Shown one piece after another: positions 22,356 through 29,058 of a stretch of DNA of 29,058 nucleotides. This DNA comes from a virus. The notes below the pieces were generated by a model. That model was not told the DNA's origin, searched no databases, and worked only from the letters and a program-made list of their open reading frames with translations. Location of the stretch: the IMG/VR virus record IMGVR_UViG_3300031688_000089, positions 1 through 29,058 of that record. The stretch is one strand, 5' to 3'. Numbering within the stretch: position 1 is the first letter of the stretch; each line of letters starts with the position of its first letter. A program made the position numbers and the translations under genes.

Positions 22356-22939
22356 TAGCTTCGCCTTTCGCCAATAAACCTTGAGGTATTTAGCTTACGA
22401 GTTGTCTGCGTTTGCGAGTGCAGCCTGCGAGATTGAGCCATTTGGAACGCAGCTTTTTGCTCCATTAGGTTAGCAAGTTGTTGGTCACGCGCTACTGAGA
22501 CAGCTAAAACACCAGCCATCATATATTCAACAGCAGTTTTAAAGTAAGGAGGCCAATCTGTTTCGTTAGCTCTGTATACATAGTCAGCGATAACTACATC
22601 TGAAGACGAAGAATTACAGAATACTTTAGATCCGTATGTATCATAGGTTAAAGCAAACCCGTTTACCGTAACTGCTGATAGCATAATAGACTCAGATGGT
22701 ATTTGGTATGCCGCTTCCCAGCGTCCAGTTGGCGATTCCGCCAATCGGTTTAACACTGCTTGGTCTGTAGAAAATTTCCAACGGGTGTTTGTCAAAGCTG
22801 ACCTAGCCATGTCTTCGTACATTGCGTCACAAACTATTGCTTCCGCAGTGCCATCATCGAAAGATTGGATTACATCACCACCAATAAGAATAGAGGCGCG
22901 AGAACAAATCTTGATGGGTGTGTTTGCTACATCTGGCAT
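22355..22939 (-). CDS. Tail tubular protein A (gp11-like adaptor)
   Basis: The 194-aa product matches the T7 gp11 adaptor family (196 aa): 'ICSRASILIGGDVIQSFDDG', 'AIVCDAMYEDMARSALTNTR', 'WKFSTDQAVLNRL', 'RWEAAYQIPSESI' and a helical C-terminus 'LMEQKAAFQMAQSRRLHSQT'. It joins the portal to the tail nozzle. There is no clear Shine-Dalgarno sequence; a very GC-rich hairpin ends about eight bases before the ATG and may hold translation down relative to the capsid gene. Confidence 0.9.
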   Translation of the reverse strand: MPDVANTPIKICSRASILIGGDVIQSFDDGTAEAIVCDAMYEDMARSALTNTRWKFSTDQAVLNRLAESPTGRWEAAYQIPSESIMLSAVTVNGFALTYDTYGSKVFCNSSSSDVVIADYVYRANETDWPPYFKTAVEYMMAGVLAVSVARDQQLANLMEQKAAFQMAQSRRLHSQTQTTRKLNTSRFIGERRS

Positions 22940-22947
22940 TTTAAGGT

Positions 22948-22967
22948 CGGGGGGCCGAAACCCCCCG
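22948..22967 (-). promoter_or_regulatory. Very GC-rich hairpin between capsid-set and tail-set genes
   Basis: CGGGGGG and CCCCCCG form a perfect 7-bp all-GC stem around a 6-nt loop, in the only gap between the small virion gene and tail tubular A. No T-run follows on the minus strand. It could act as a partial terminator or a 3'-end block that stabilises the capsid messages, and its closeness to the next ATG could reduce translation of tubular A. Confidence 0.6.
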
Positions 22968-22973
22968 CTCTAT

Positions 22974-23243
22974 TTAATCGCCATCAGTATTAGTAACGAC
23001 AACGCCGTTAGTAATATCAACAGTCGAACCATTGTTTGCATTAACATAAGCATGAGTAATAACAGGCGTTCCGCCAGTAGATGTTACAGTCATGATTACA
23101 TCGTTGAGATTCAACATGCCTGCGGCAGCGTTGAAATACCCAGCAGTATTTGCGTCAGCAATGCTGTCTGCACTGGTGTAATACCAAAATGCTTGACCAG
23201 AACCACCGCCAATACGGATGAGGCTAGATGCTGTATAAGCCAT
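22974..23243 (-). CDS. Small virion/decoration-like protein
   Basis: The 89-aa product is beta-rich, with 'IGGGSGQAFWYYTSADSIAD', 'AGYFNAAAGMLNLNDVIMTV' and a repeat-like Thr/Val/Asn-rich end. The pattern 'YYTSADS...GYFNAA...LNLND' is common in small phage proteins encoded next to capsid or fibre genes. Because it follows the major capsid gene by 12 bases with a strong GGAGA site, high expression and a decoration or head-fibre role are likely, but not proven by motif. Confidence 0.65.
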   Translation of the reverse strand: MAYTASSLIRIGGGSGQAFWYYTSADSIADANTAGYFNAAAGMLNLNDVIMTVTSTGGTPVITHAYVNANNGSTVDITNGVVVTNTDGD

Positions 23244-23255
23244 TATTCAGTCTCC

Positions 23256-24065
23256 TTAGTTGTTGTCTAAGACTTCATAAACACCATCATCGTCAATAAC
23301 GATAGCGCCCATGGACATCATAGAGGTTGCGAGGTGTGAGACTTTTTCTGCCACATAGTTAACTTCAGTCGACACATCGGAGTTAATGCCAAGGCCAACT
23401 GCGGATGTGTGGTATGCAAAGTTTTTACCACCAGCTACAGCAGACGTTGAGAAGATCTTGAAGCCCAAGAACTCTTTCATTGTCATGCCGCCAGCAAACG
23501 GAAGGTTCTGTGGACCAACGAAGTCCGAAGAAGCAAACTCAGTAATTGCAAACAAGTCAGCAAAGCCAGCAGGTGACATAGCAAGATAGCGCTGTCCGTC
23601 TTCTGGAATATCGCCTAAACCAAATGTTTGGAACAATGAAAGTAAATCAGCTTTTTCAAGAGCAGAACTTGCGTCATGGATTTGAGTGCTGTTAGCACCA
23701 GCGTCCATAGCAGTAATGAGTATCTCATCAGTCTTGCGACCTAAAGCTCCAGCAGCAGATTGTGCAACAGCTTGACGTTCATTGATGTTAGTTTTCAATT
23801 CATCAAGTTTGTCGATATACTCTGGTGCATAGAAGTCAGCCATGGTTGCTTCCACGTTAGTGTGAGCAAGTTCCATTGGTGTTACGTTACCGTTGCGGGA
23901 TTTAGTAGTAGCAACGCCTTTTCCAATTACTTGGAAACGAGCAACTGAAGCAGATACATTTGTAGAACGTACTGTGTTACGGAGCTTAGACCCCATACGT
24001 TGATACGCTAAATGTACTTCTGTTTCAAACTGCTTGATAAAGGCTTGGTCAATAGTATTAGCCAT
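23256..24065 (-). CDS. Major capsid protein
   Basis: The 269-aa product is a HK97-fold coat protein of the short form: 'FIKQFETEVHLAYQRMGSKL', 'MADFYAPEYIDKLDELKTN', 'ERQAVAQSAAGALGRKTDEI', 'LFQTFGLGDIPEDGQRYLAM' and a C-terminal 'KIFSTSAVAGGKNFAYHTSA' strand region. It is shorter than T7 gp10A (345 aa). It sits after the scaffold and GNAT-like genes and has its own 79-nt leader with AGGACT near the ATG, the longest leader in the late block. No frameshift-extended minor form is visible. Confidence 0.92.
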   Translation of the reverse strand: MANTIDQAFIKQFETEVHLAYQRMGSKLRNTVRSTNVSASVARFQVIGKGVATTKSRNGNVTPMELAHTNVEATMADFYAPEYIDKLDELKTNINERQAVAQSAAGALGRKTDEILITAMDAGANSTQIHDASSALEKADLLSLFQTFGLGDIPEDGQRYLAMSPAGFADLFAITEFASSDFVGPQNLPFAGGMTMKEFLGFKIFSTSAVAGGKNFAYHTSAVGLGINSDVSTEVNYVAEKVSHLATSMMSMGAIVIDDDGVYEVLDNN

Positions 24066-24144
24066 TTTTTCAGTCCTATTATGAAGTTACAGTGTCAACG
24101 GGTGTCCGCTCTTTCACGTCAGCAAGGGTATCCTTTCGGGCCTT

Positions 24145-24741
24145 TCAGTGCATTACGGGCCGTAGTGATTCATTGTAAACAAGTTTTTTGGTTGGATTGC
24201 AACGCACAAACTCAACGTACTTGTAAGAGTTACGCTCAGTTACCCCAACAGCTTCAAAGCCAAGCCAAGAAGCCCAGTTTAAAATAGGCTCGTACTCAGC
24301 CAAAACACTCATGGTAATTATTTCTTCGGCTTGATCGAAGAAGTTTACTAAAAGCTTAGAGCCACGAGCTAGCGCATGAAAGTTTTGCTTTAAACCCTCA
24401 GAAAACATAGCAAACATTTGTGCGTCTTTAGTCCCATCGTACCAAAGTCCGCCAACCATTAGAAAGTTTTCGTCATTGCGCCTAGTAATGTAACACTCTG
24501 ATGATTCGTGCATTTCATAAAGCGCTTCTTTTACATTGGTGTGGCCTATAAGGATTAGCTCTCGCTTATTCTCTGAGCTTAGGTTTTCTGCCACCTCGTC
24601 TATGTGACCAAGCGTAAACGGGGTGAGATAGTAATCACCCCGCGTTAGTATTTTAACCTCGGTAGATCTGTTTGAAACCTTCTTCGACCTGTCGAACGAA
24701 GCTAGGATCTCTGTCTCTTGGGTTGTGGTATCTTGGGTCAT
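24145..24741 (-). CDS. GNAT-like protein, T7 gp13-type (DUF2833-like)
   Basis: The 198-aa product has an acetyltransferase-like (GNAT) course: 'LTRGDYYLTPFTLGHIDEVA' at the start of the domain, an 'SSECYITRRNDENFLMVGGLWY' two-strand segment, 'LVNFFDQAEEIITMSV' and a closing 'LNWASWLGFEAVGVTERNSY' where the usual GNAT 'LGF' motif is clear. T7 gp13 belongs to a GNAT-like family needed for virion morphogenesis; activity is not known. The start overlaps the scaffold gene by 89 nt but has GGAG seven bases upstream. The first 30 residues are polar and not part of the domain. Confidence 0.72.
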   Translation of the reverse strand: MTQDTTTQETEILASFDRSKKVSNRSTEVKILTRGDYYLTPFTLGHIDEVAENLSSENKRELILIGHTNVKEALYEMHESSECYITRRNDENFLMVGGLWYDGTKDAQMFAMFSEGLKQNFHALARGSKLLVNFFDQAEEIITMSVLAEYEPILNWASWLGFEAVGVTERNSYKYVEFVRCNPTKKLVYNESLRPVMH

Positions 24742-25393
24742 TCATCATCTCCACTAGTTTAGCCTCAGATAATCCAGCAGAAGATTGTGTGCTGCCAGAA
24801 AACGATCCATCTTTAAGGGCTTCCTGTATAGCCTCTAGGGCTATGATGCCTTCATGACTTTCGCACATGCGTTCAATTGCTGGCAAAGAATTTTCTGGAA
24901 AGAACTTCGTAGCAAACATAGACGCCGCTTCGATACGAGCATTAGCGTTTTCACCAAGCTGTGCAGCCTCGGCTTCTAGGTCAGGCCCATTACCCCCCAT
25001 AGACTCGCCGTACATTTCGATGCCCTTCTCAAACTCCTCTTGAGAAAAGCCATTTTCAAACGAATGCTCTGACCACCACTTTAATAGGTCGTTATCCACT
25101 GATGCTTCTTGGTCAACGGTGTCTGGAAGTTGATAGTCACCAGCAGTTTCTGGACGGTTTCCAATTGCTTCTGCCTGCAACTCCTCCATAAACTTAGCTT
25201 TAATGTCTTCATCCTTAGTGCCAAGCTTAGACTCAAGCTCCTTGTATGCTTTGGCTAGGTCTTCACCGCTGCTATATTTCTCAGGAAGCCAATCAGGCTT
25301 CTCGTCAACTGGTGACGCTACGTCAAAACCTTGTGACGCTACGTCACTTACTGGTTCGGCCTCAACTGTAGGCTCGATAAGTGATTCACTCAT
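24653..25393 (-). CDS. Scaffolding (capsid assembly) protein
   Basis: The 246-aa product is very acidic and helical, as T7 gp9-type scaffolds are (gp9 is 307 aa). It has 'KPDWLPEKYSSGEDLAKAYK' near the N-terminus, 'PETAGDYQLPD' and 'WWSEHSFENGFSQEEFEKGI' in the middle, and a C-terminal basic tip 'DPSFVRQVEEGFKQIYRG' for binding the coat protein. It lies before the capsid gene. Two copies of the TGACGTAGCGTCA near-palindrome in the N-terminal coding part encode '(S/F)DVAS' twice, seven codons apart. The start overlaps the previous stop (ATGA), with GGAGC upstream. Confidence 0.85.
   Translation of the reverse strand: MSESLIEPTVEAEPVSDVASQGFDVASPVDEKPDWLPEKYSSGEDLAKAYKELESKLGTKDEDIKAKFMEELQAEAIGNRPETAGDYQLPDTVDQEASVDNDLLKWWSEHSFENGFSQEEFEKGIEMYGESMGGNGPDLEAEAAQLGENANARIEAASMFATKFFPENSLPAIERMCESHEGIIALEAIQEALKDGSFSGSTQSSAGLSEAKLVEMMNDPRYHNPRDRDPSFVRQVEEGFKQIYRG
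25312..25325. repeat. Copy 2 of the GTGACGCTACGTCA near-palindrome
   Basis: This copy shares 14 bases with copies 1 (3299) and 3 (25333). It lies inside the scaffold gene, in frame with copy 3 at a 21-bp distance, and encodes part of '...FDVAS...' on the minus strand. Confidence 0.55.
25333..25349. repeat. Copy 3 of the GTGACGCTACGTCACTT near-palindrome
   Basis: This copy is identical over 17 bases to the one at 3299-3315. It lies inside the scaffold gene and encodes '...SDVAS...' on the minus strand, 21 bp from copy 2. Confidence 0.6.
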
Positions 25394-25650
25394 TTGTTTT
25401 TGCTCCGATGTGCGTGTGCAATACGTTGTTCGATAAGGCCAACAACATAGCGCTGACCCTCCAAGTGCCGTAATTCTTCTGTTGTAACATTAGGCCCATT
25501 AACCATTTCAATAGTAATTGAGCGAAGATACTTCAACACTGCTTGACCAGTAGGGGTCTGATATATTTGAGCAATGTTTTTACTTATCTGGGTATCAGCC
25601 GCTTTATCACGCTGATACCCGTCAATTCCGATGTTTATCTTGTTAGCCAA
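25390..25650 (-). CDS. Bbp19-like small phage protein
   Basis: The 86-aa product has 'TPTGQAVLKYLRSITIEM' and 'LRHLEGQRYVVGLIEQRI', the two segments expected in the Bbp19-like family found between portal and scaffold genes in many podoviruses. Its function is unknown; a role in head assembly is suggested by position. It starts with TTG, which overlaps the last 8 nt of the portal gene, with GAGG at correct distance; no closer ATG exists. Confidence 0.75.
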   Translation of the reverse strand: MANKINIGIDGYQRDKAADTQISKNIAQIYQTPTGQAVLKYLRSITIEMVNGPNVTTEELRHLEGQRYVVGLIEQRIAHAHRSKNK

Positions 25651-27184
25651 TAGGGGCCTCTTGTTGTTGCTGCGGTTGCTGCATCTGTTGTTCAGCCATT
25701 TGCTGCGCTAGTGCAGCTATTTGCTTACGCTGATCCTCATCACGAATCAAGCTTTCAGGTACACCAAACTTTTTAGCTAAATGTATGGCGGTTTTTTCAC
25801 CATCTACCAGCAATTGCAACATTTCTGGGCCAAACACCCCACCAATTAGTTCCAAGAATCTAGCAACTGTAGAAATATCTTGGTTCGACTGCGCTTGTGC
25901 AAGCGGAGAAACGGAACGAATCTTAACTTCACGACCATTTATGGTAGGAACTTCAATGCGTCCCTGCTTTTTAAGTATGTAAACCACACGCTGTAGCAGA
26001 GGTTGCACCAACTCTGCCTGCAATCTACCAAAAGCAGAACCCATACGGCGGGAAAGATCAGCCATACGTTCCGCAACTTCTGTTGCAGTGGCTGGTGTTT
26101 TGTTAGGATCGCCAAGCATATCATTATATAGCGCACGTTTAATGTTTAAACGCATGTCGCTAAGAACTAGCTGGGCAACATCAAAGTTACCTGCTGCTTG
26201 TATTGGCTGCAATCCAGCAGAACCCATAGCTTTAGGTATGATAGATCCTGGAACGAGTTGTATAGTATCTACGTTCATGACACCATCATCGTCAATTTGA
26301 TAGACGCCAGATATAGCCATTTGAGCGTTTTCTAGGATAAGCTCAATGGTTAAGTTTGTTGTTTTAATAGAAGATAGCGCGTTAACTAGTGGGCCACGAC
26401 CATAGACTTCGCCAGCGCACTTCGCCCAGCGGAAGCATATGAATGGATTAGAGCCAGATCCACTTATCTGCTTGGAATAAAGCAGGGTTTTTGTGTCCAT
26501 ACATATACCATAGTGGAAGTAAGCTTCTTCATTCTTCTTAGAATAGTCCTTGCACACTAGTTCAAGCACAGTTGTCTCTAAATCCCTGCCCATTTTAGCC
26601 ATAACTTTAGGGTCAAAGGTGGCTTTTGGATACAATTGAGACAACTGATCGAACTGAATATTCTTACGCTCACGGTAAACGTGGTCAATCTTGTCGTCTG
26701 GGCCTGTGTCCAACACAACATGCGGCAAAGGAATGGCGCTAAAGTTAATAGGATTAAGGGCATCTCCCTCTTCTACGCACAAAACACCAGTTCCAACTGC
26801 AAGATCCATAAAGGATTCATGCACTTCTTGGCTAAAGTTAGAGTTCTGTATAACCTCAAAGACGTAATCAGTTACATCATCAAGTTCATTATCAATAGCT
26901 TCACGTTCTTCTTTAGGAACTTCGCTACCTGACATAAGGTCGGCCCATCGTGCAAAGTTGGGAACAATGCCTGATTGCAAGCGGCTAGCAAACTCTTGCA
27001 CACCGACTACAGCAGTCTCGTCAAAGATTTTATCATCACGCCGTTGGCCTGCATCTTCTGTGTAGAAGGACTCACGTTGAGGCAGCGCATACTCATAACA
27101 CTCTTCAAACAATGGAACCCACCGTTCACGAAATGATTTAGCTTTTTGATACTTTTGTAAATACTGCTTTGCAATCTGATCCAT
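25643..27184 (-). CDS. Portal (head-tail connector) protein, gp8-like
   Basis: The 513-aa product is close in length to T7 gp8 (536 aa) and shows the family's typical parts: 'FRERWVPLFEECYEYALPQR' near the N-terminus, 'EFASRLQSGIVPNFARWADL', 'FICFRWAKCAGEVYGRGPLV' with the 'YGRGP' signature, 'KTPATATEVAERMADLSRRM' and a helical C-terminus ending in a glutamine-rich tail ('QQMQQPQQQQEAPIG'). It forms the dodecameric ring through which DNA is packaged and ejected. The ATG overlaps the stop of the previous gene by one base. Confidence 0.93.
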   Translation of the reverse strand: MDQIAKQYLQKYQKAKSFRERWVPLFEECYEYALPQRESFYTEDAGQRRDDKIFDETAVVGVQEFASRLQSGIVPNFARWADLMSGSEVPKEEREAIDNELDDVTDYVFEVIQNSNFSQEVHESFMDLAVGTGVLCVEEGDALNPINFSAIPLPHVVLDTGPDDKIDHVYRERKNIQFDQLSQLYPKATFDPKVMAKMGRDLETTVLELVCKDYSKKNEEAYFHYGICMDTKTLLYSKQISGSGSNPFICFRWAKCAGEVYGRGPLVNALSSIKTTNLTIELILENAQMAISGVYQIDDDGVMNVDTIQLVPGSIIPKAMGSAGLQPIQAAGNFDVAQLVLSDMRLNIKRALYNDMLGDPNKTPATATEVAERMADLSRRMGSAFGRLQAELVQPLLQRVVYILKKQGRIEVPTINGREVKIRSVSPLAQAQSNQDISTVARFLELIGGVFGPEMLQLLVDGEKTAIHLAKKFGVPESLIRDEDQRKQIAALAQQMAEQQMQQPQQQQEAPIG

Positions 27185-27429
27185 TAGTCAAACCTACCCA
27201 AGAATCCTTGACCGCCAGTGCTAAATAAAGACTTTCGGCCACTTCCACCACGCATGTTTTTGTTAGTATCGCGTGAGCTAATCGCTTCACTTATGTCGTC
27301 ACGCTTTTGATTGGCTCGGCGGGACGCTTCGTCTGCCCCTACAACATCTGCCTCAACTCTTGCTTCGGCTGCGGCTTCATTTTCTTTTGATGGGATGGGT
27401 GCAGCGGGTGCTGATGATCCAAAACACAT
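27184..27429 (-). CDS. Small conserved protein between terminase and portal
   Basis: From the ATG at 27429, which has a very good AAGGAGAA site, the product is 81 aa: 'MCFGSSAPAAPIPSKENEAA', a charged helical middle and a Gly/Ser/Arg-rich end 'GGSGRKSLFSTGGQGFLGRF'. Small proteins with this Met-Cys, Pro-rich start and basic Gly-rich end sit just before portal genes in many podoviruses. The function is unknown. The frame is open to an ATG at 27462, but that start lacks a ribosome-binding site. Confidence 0.65.
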   Translation of the reverse strand: MCFGSSAPAAPIPSKENEAAAEARVEADVVGADEASRRANQKRDDISEAISSRDTNKNMRGGSGRKSLFSTGGQGFLGRFD

Positions 27430-27489
27430 GATAATTCTCCTTATGTTATCTCTCGTAAGCACAAAACGGGATAAATCTCAATGCACAAA

Positions 27490-29013
27490 CTATAGCCTAG
27501 CCCACAATCCCTGCCTTTTGCGCTGGTTGGGCTTGCGATTAAACACATCAAAGTCCCTTTTTGCAATGCTAGCAACTGCTGGTTTCTGATTATTCATCAA
27601 AGCGCGGCCTTCACCAGCGCCAAGAAACAAGTATTGTGCTGCGTCATGTACGTGAGAAAACATATTCTTATCAGGCTTATCGTCAAAGCGCTCACCTGAA
27701 ACTTGCATTCTCTTATATGCGTAGCCTCCCTCAAATCCCTTAATGAGTTGAGTGCATCGCCTGTCAATTAATAATGCTGGCTTACCTTCTATCATCTTGG
27801 TTAGCTGGGAGGAGACAGCCTCAAGTCGAAGGTCAACAGAGTTGGAAGGCGCGGGGAACGCTCTCAAGCCAGCTCCGCGCATGATGTGAAAGGGAGTAGA
27901 CTCATCAGTTTGCGCGCGGAAATCTCCTGAAGGATCGCCATATATTATGACTTCACCCGCAGCGGCAAACCTTGTTGCCAATTCTTGTCGTAAAACCTCT
28001 GAGAATCTAACGATGCCCATGTCAATTGCTACAATTTCTGCTTGTAAAAACCACCTGCCACGGACTTTTTGCCCAATAACAGCGGCGGGAGTAAGCCCAA
28101 AGTCCACTCCAACGTACAAAGGGACGTTAGCGGCTACTGGTATTTCCTCTTTTGCAACGTGAACTTCTGCGGCGAACATAGGATACACAGGTTTTCCTTC
28201 TTGGATATGGCCAAGTCTATTCATAACATAGACATCAATCCATGATTTGGTCTTACCCTGCACTAGATTTGGGTAGTAACTCTTCATCATGTTCTTTTGA
28301 TTCTCCGCTCCCTTGCTGGGAACGTATCCTTCTATCTCACCTTGCTCGTCTTTTGTCTCAACCATGCCAGAGGGCTGGGTATAGAAACTCCAATTAGTCG
28401 GCTTGACCAACATCTTAGCTTGCTCACGCGGTATATGATCTGGGATTGGAACCTCACCAGACATAATCGGCCACCAGTGATCCTCTTCGGGAGCGTTGGT
28501 ATCGGCAATAACGCCAGTCCAAGAAGGGCCACCATCACGCATAGAAGGGTAACGGCCAACGCGCATCGTACAGGCATCAATAATGCTCTTAGGAATCTCC
28601 CTAGCCTCATTAATCCAGATACCAGTAAGCTCCAAGGAGAGTAATTTTTTAACATCTTCTGGCCTATCTAGGGCAAGGAATAGAACCTCTAGTTCTACGT
28701 CACCTTTTTTAATATTGTGAGTGTAGGGAACAGACCAAGTAAACTTCCCCCAATCAGCTTCGGGAAACCAATCCAACCAAGTCTTAATGGTTGTTGTTCT
28801 TAGCTGTGGGTTGGTGTTTCGTATAATAGCCCAACGGCTTTTACGCTTTCCATCGGGTGATTTCTCTTGTTCAAGAGCGCGGCGGAATACTTCGACACAG
28901 CAAGCAACAGATTTGCCTGAGCCTACGGGGCCTCTTATTCCACGAAAAAATGTTTGATCCTTCATGAAGTCCTTAATGGTAGCCCCATCAGGCTTATACT
29001 TAAAATCTGGCAT
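27490..29013 (-). CDS. terL: Terminase large subunit
   Basis: The 507-aa protein has both terminase domains. ATPase: Walker A 'GPVGSGKS' (28-35) and Walker B 'GIWINEARE' (131-139). Nuclease (RNase H-like): D304 in 'VGVDFGLTPA', D360 in 'IYGDPSGDF' and D457 in 'HVHDAAQYL'. It translocates DNA into the prohead and cuts it. It is somewhat shorter than T7 gp19 (586 aa). The start overlaps the stop of the upstream gene by one base (TAATG); a ribosome-binding site is weak (AAGAAG), which fits coupling to that gene. Confidence 0.95.
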   Translation of the reverse strand: MPDFKYKPDGATIKDFMKDQTFFRGIRGPVGSGKSVACCVEVFRRALEQEKSPDGKRKSRWAIIRNTNPQLRTTTIKTWLDWFPEADWGKFTWSVPYTHNIKKGDVELEVLFLALDRPEDVKKLLSLELTGIWINEAREIPKSIIDACTMRVGRYPSMRDGGPSWTGVIADTNAPEEDHWWPIMSGEVPIPDHIPREQAKMLVKPTNWSFYTQPSGMVETKDEQGEIEGYVPSKGAENQKNMMKSYYPNLVQGKTKSWIDVYVMNRLGHIQEGKPVYPMFAAEVHVAKEEIPVAANVPLYVGVDFGLTPAAVIGQKVRGRWFLQAEIVAIDMGIVRFSEVLRQELATRFAAAGEVIIYGDPSGDFRAQTDESTPFHIMRGAGLRAFPAPSNSVDLRLEAVSSQLTKMIEGKPALLIDRRCTQLIKGFEGGYAYKRMQVSGERFDDKPDKNMFSHVHDAAQYLFLGAGEGRALMNNQKPAVASIAKRDFDVFNRKPNQRKRQGLWARL

Positions 29014-29058
29014 TACTTCTTAGCTTTTTCAATTCTCTTTGCAACAATGTGCGCTTTT
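29013..29058 (-). CDS. 3' end of a gene, probably terminase small subunit (partial)
   Basis: Only the last 14 codons are in the window ('KAHIVAKRIEKAKK' then TAA, the stop sharing one base with the terL start). The basic helical end and the tight coupling to terL make the terminase small subunit the likely identity, but nothing diagnostic is visible. Confidence 0.5.
   Translation of the reverse strand, partial: KAHIVAKRIEKAKK

Noticed and set aside
24076-24098. Promoter before the capsid gene (TTGACA and TAATAG on the minus strand)
   Set aside because: The boxes are only 11 nt apart, too close for a sigma-70 promoter, and the transcript would start at about the ATG.
24012-24287. 91-aa plus-strand frame across the capsid leader
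   Set aside because: It is antisense to the capsid start and the GNAT-like end, with no domain pattern.

Overview
The window looks like part of the genome of a short-tailed (podovirus-type) double-stranded DNA bacteriophage, probably infecting an aquatic Gram-negative bacterium. The evidence is a packaging, capsid and tail-tube gene set in T7-like form: terminase, portal, scaffold, coat, tubular proteins A and B, three internal virion proteins and a T7-type tail fibre. There is no tape measure or contractile or long-tail gene. The host is an inference from protein style (the common marine-phage 'MAHFAKV' protein, EF-hand membrane protein, lipoprotein and M15 endolysin). No tRNA, CRISPR array, insertion sequence or integrase was seen. 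No DNA or RNA polymerase lies in this window.

Layout. Two convergent blocks meet at about 5964-6073. The left block (75-5963, plus strand) is a tightly packed early or middle set. It starts with a DUF932 protein and several very small, translationally coupled genes, including two HTH proteins whose reading frames overlap by 128 nt. A recombination and replication cassette follows: RuvC-like resolvase, a small HTH protein, a YqaJ-type exonuclease, an ERF-type annealing protein and an SSB-like protein ending in DDTIPF. A strong intrinsic terminator (5186-5211) closes this cassette. A putative HTH/winged-helix regulator follows, with a second plausible reading frame nested inside it.

The right block (29058 down to 6074, minus strand) is the late operon. 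In transcription order it holds the end of a gene that is probably terS, terL, a small linker gene, portal, a Bbp19-like protein (TTG start), scaffold, a GNAT-like gp13-type protein, major capsid protein, a small virion or decoration-like protein, tail tubular A and B (GTG start on B), and internal virion proteins of 158, 1234 and 1184 aa. Next come the tail fibre, a glycine-rich adhesin-like protein, a conserved small protein, then a lysis and envelope set: XhlA-like protein, lipoprotein, two secreted proteins, a TM/coiled-coil protein, an EF-hand membrane protein, a 3TM-type holin and an M15 peptidase endolysin. Nearly all junctions are ATGA or TAATG overlaps, so co-transcription with translational coupling is likely.

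The least ordinary observations are these: an HExxH zincin-like motif inside the 1184-aa internal virion protein; an EF-hand fused to a two-helix membrane protein in the lysis set; a near-palindrome repeated three times, once after an early gene and twice inside the scaffold gene; a 98-nt element with a 10-bp closing stem between the convergent blocks; and overprinted genes at 1770-1897 and 5386-5589. There is no stretch over 300 bases without a gene. The longest gaps are 5964-6073, 5125-5231, 24066-24144 and 12297-12370; the last two hold nothing I can assign.
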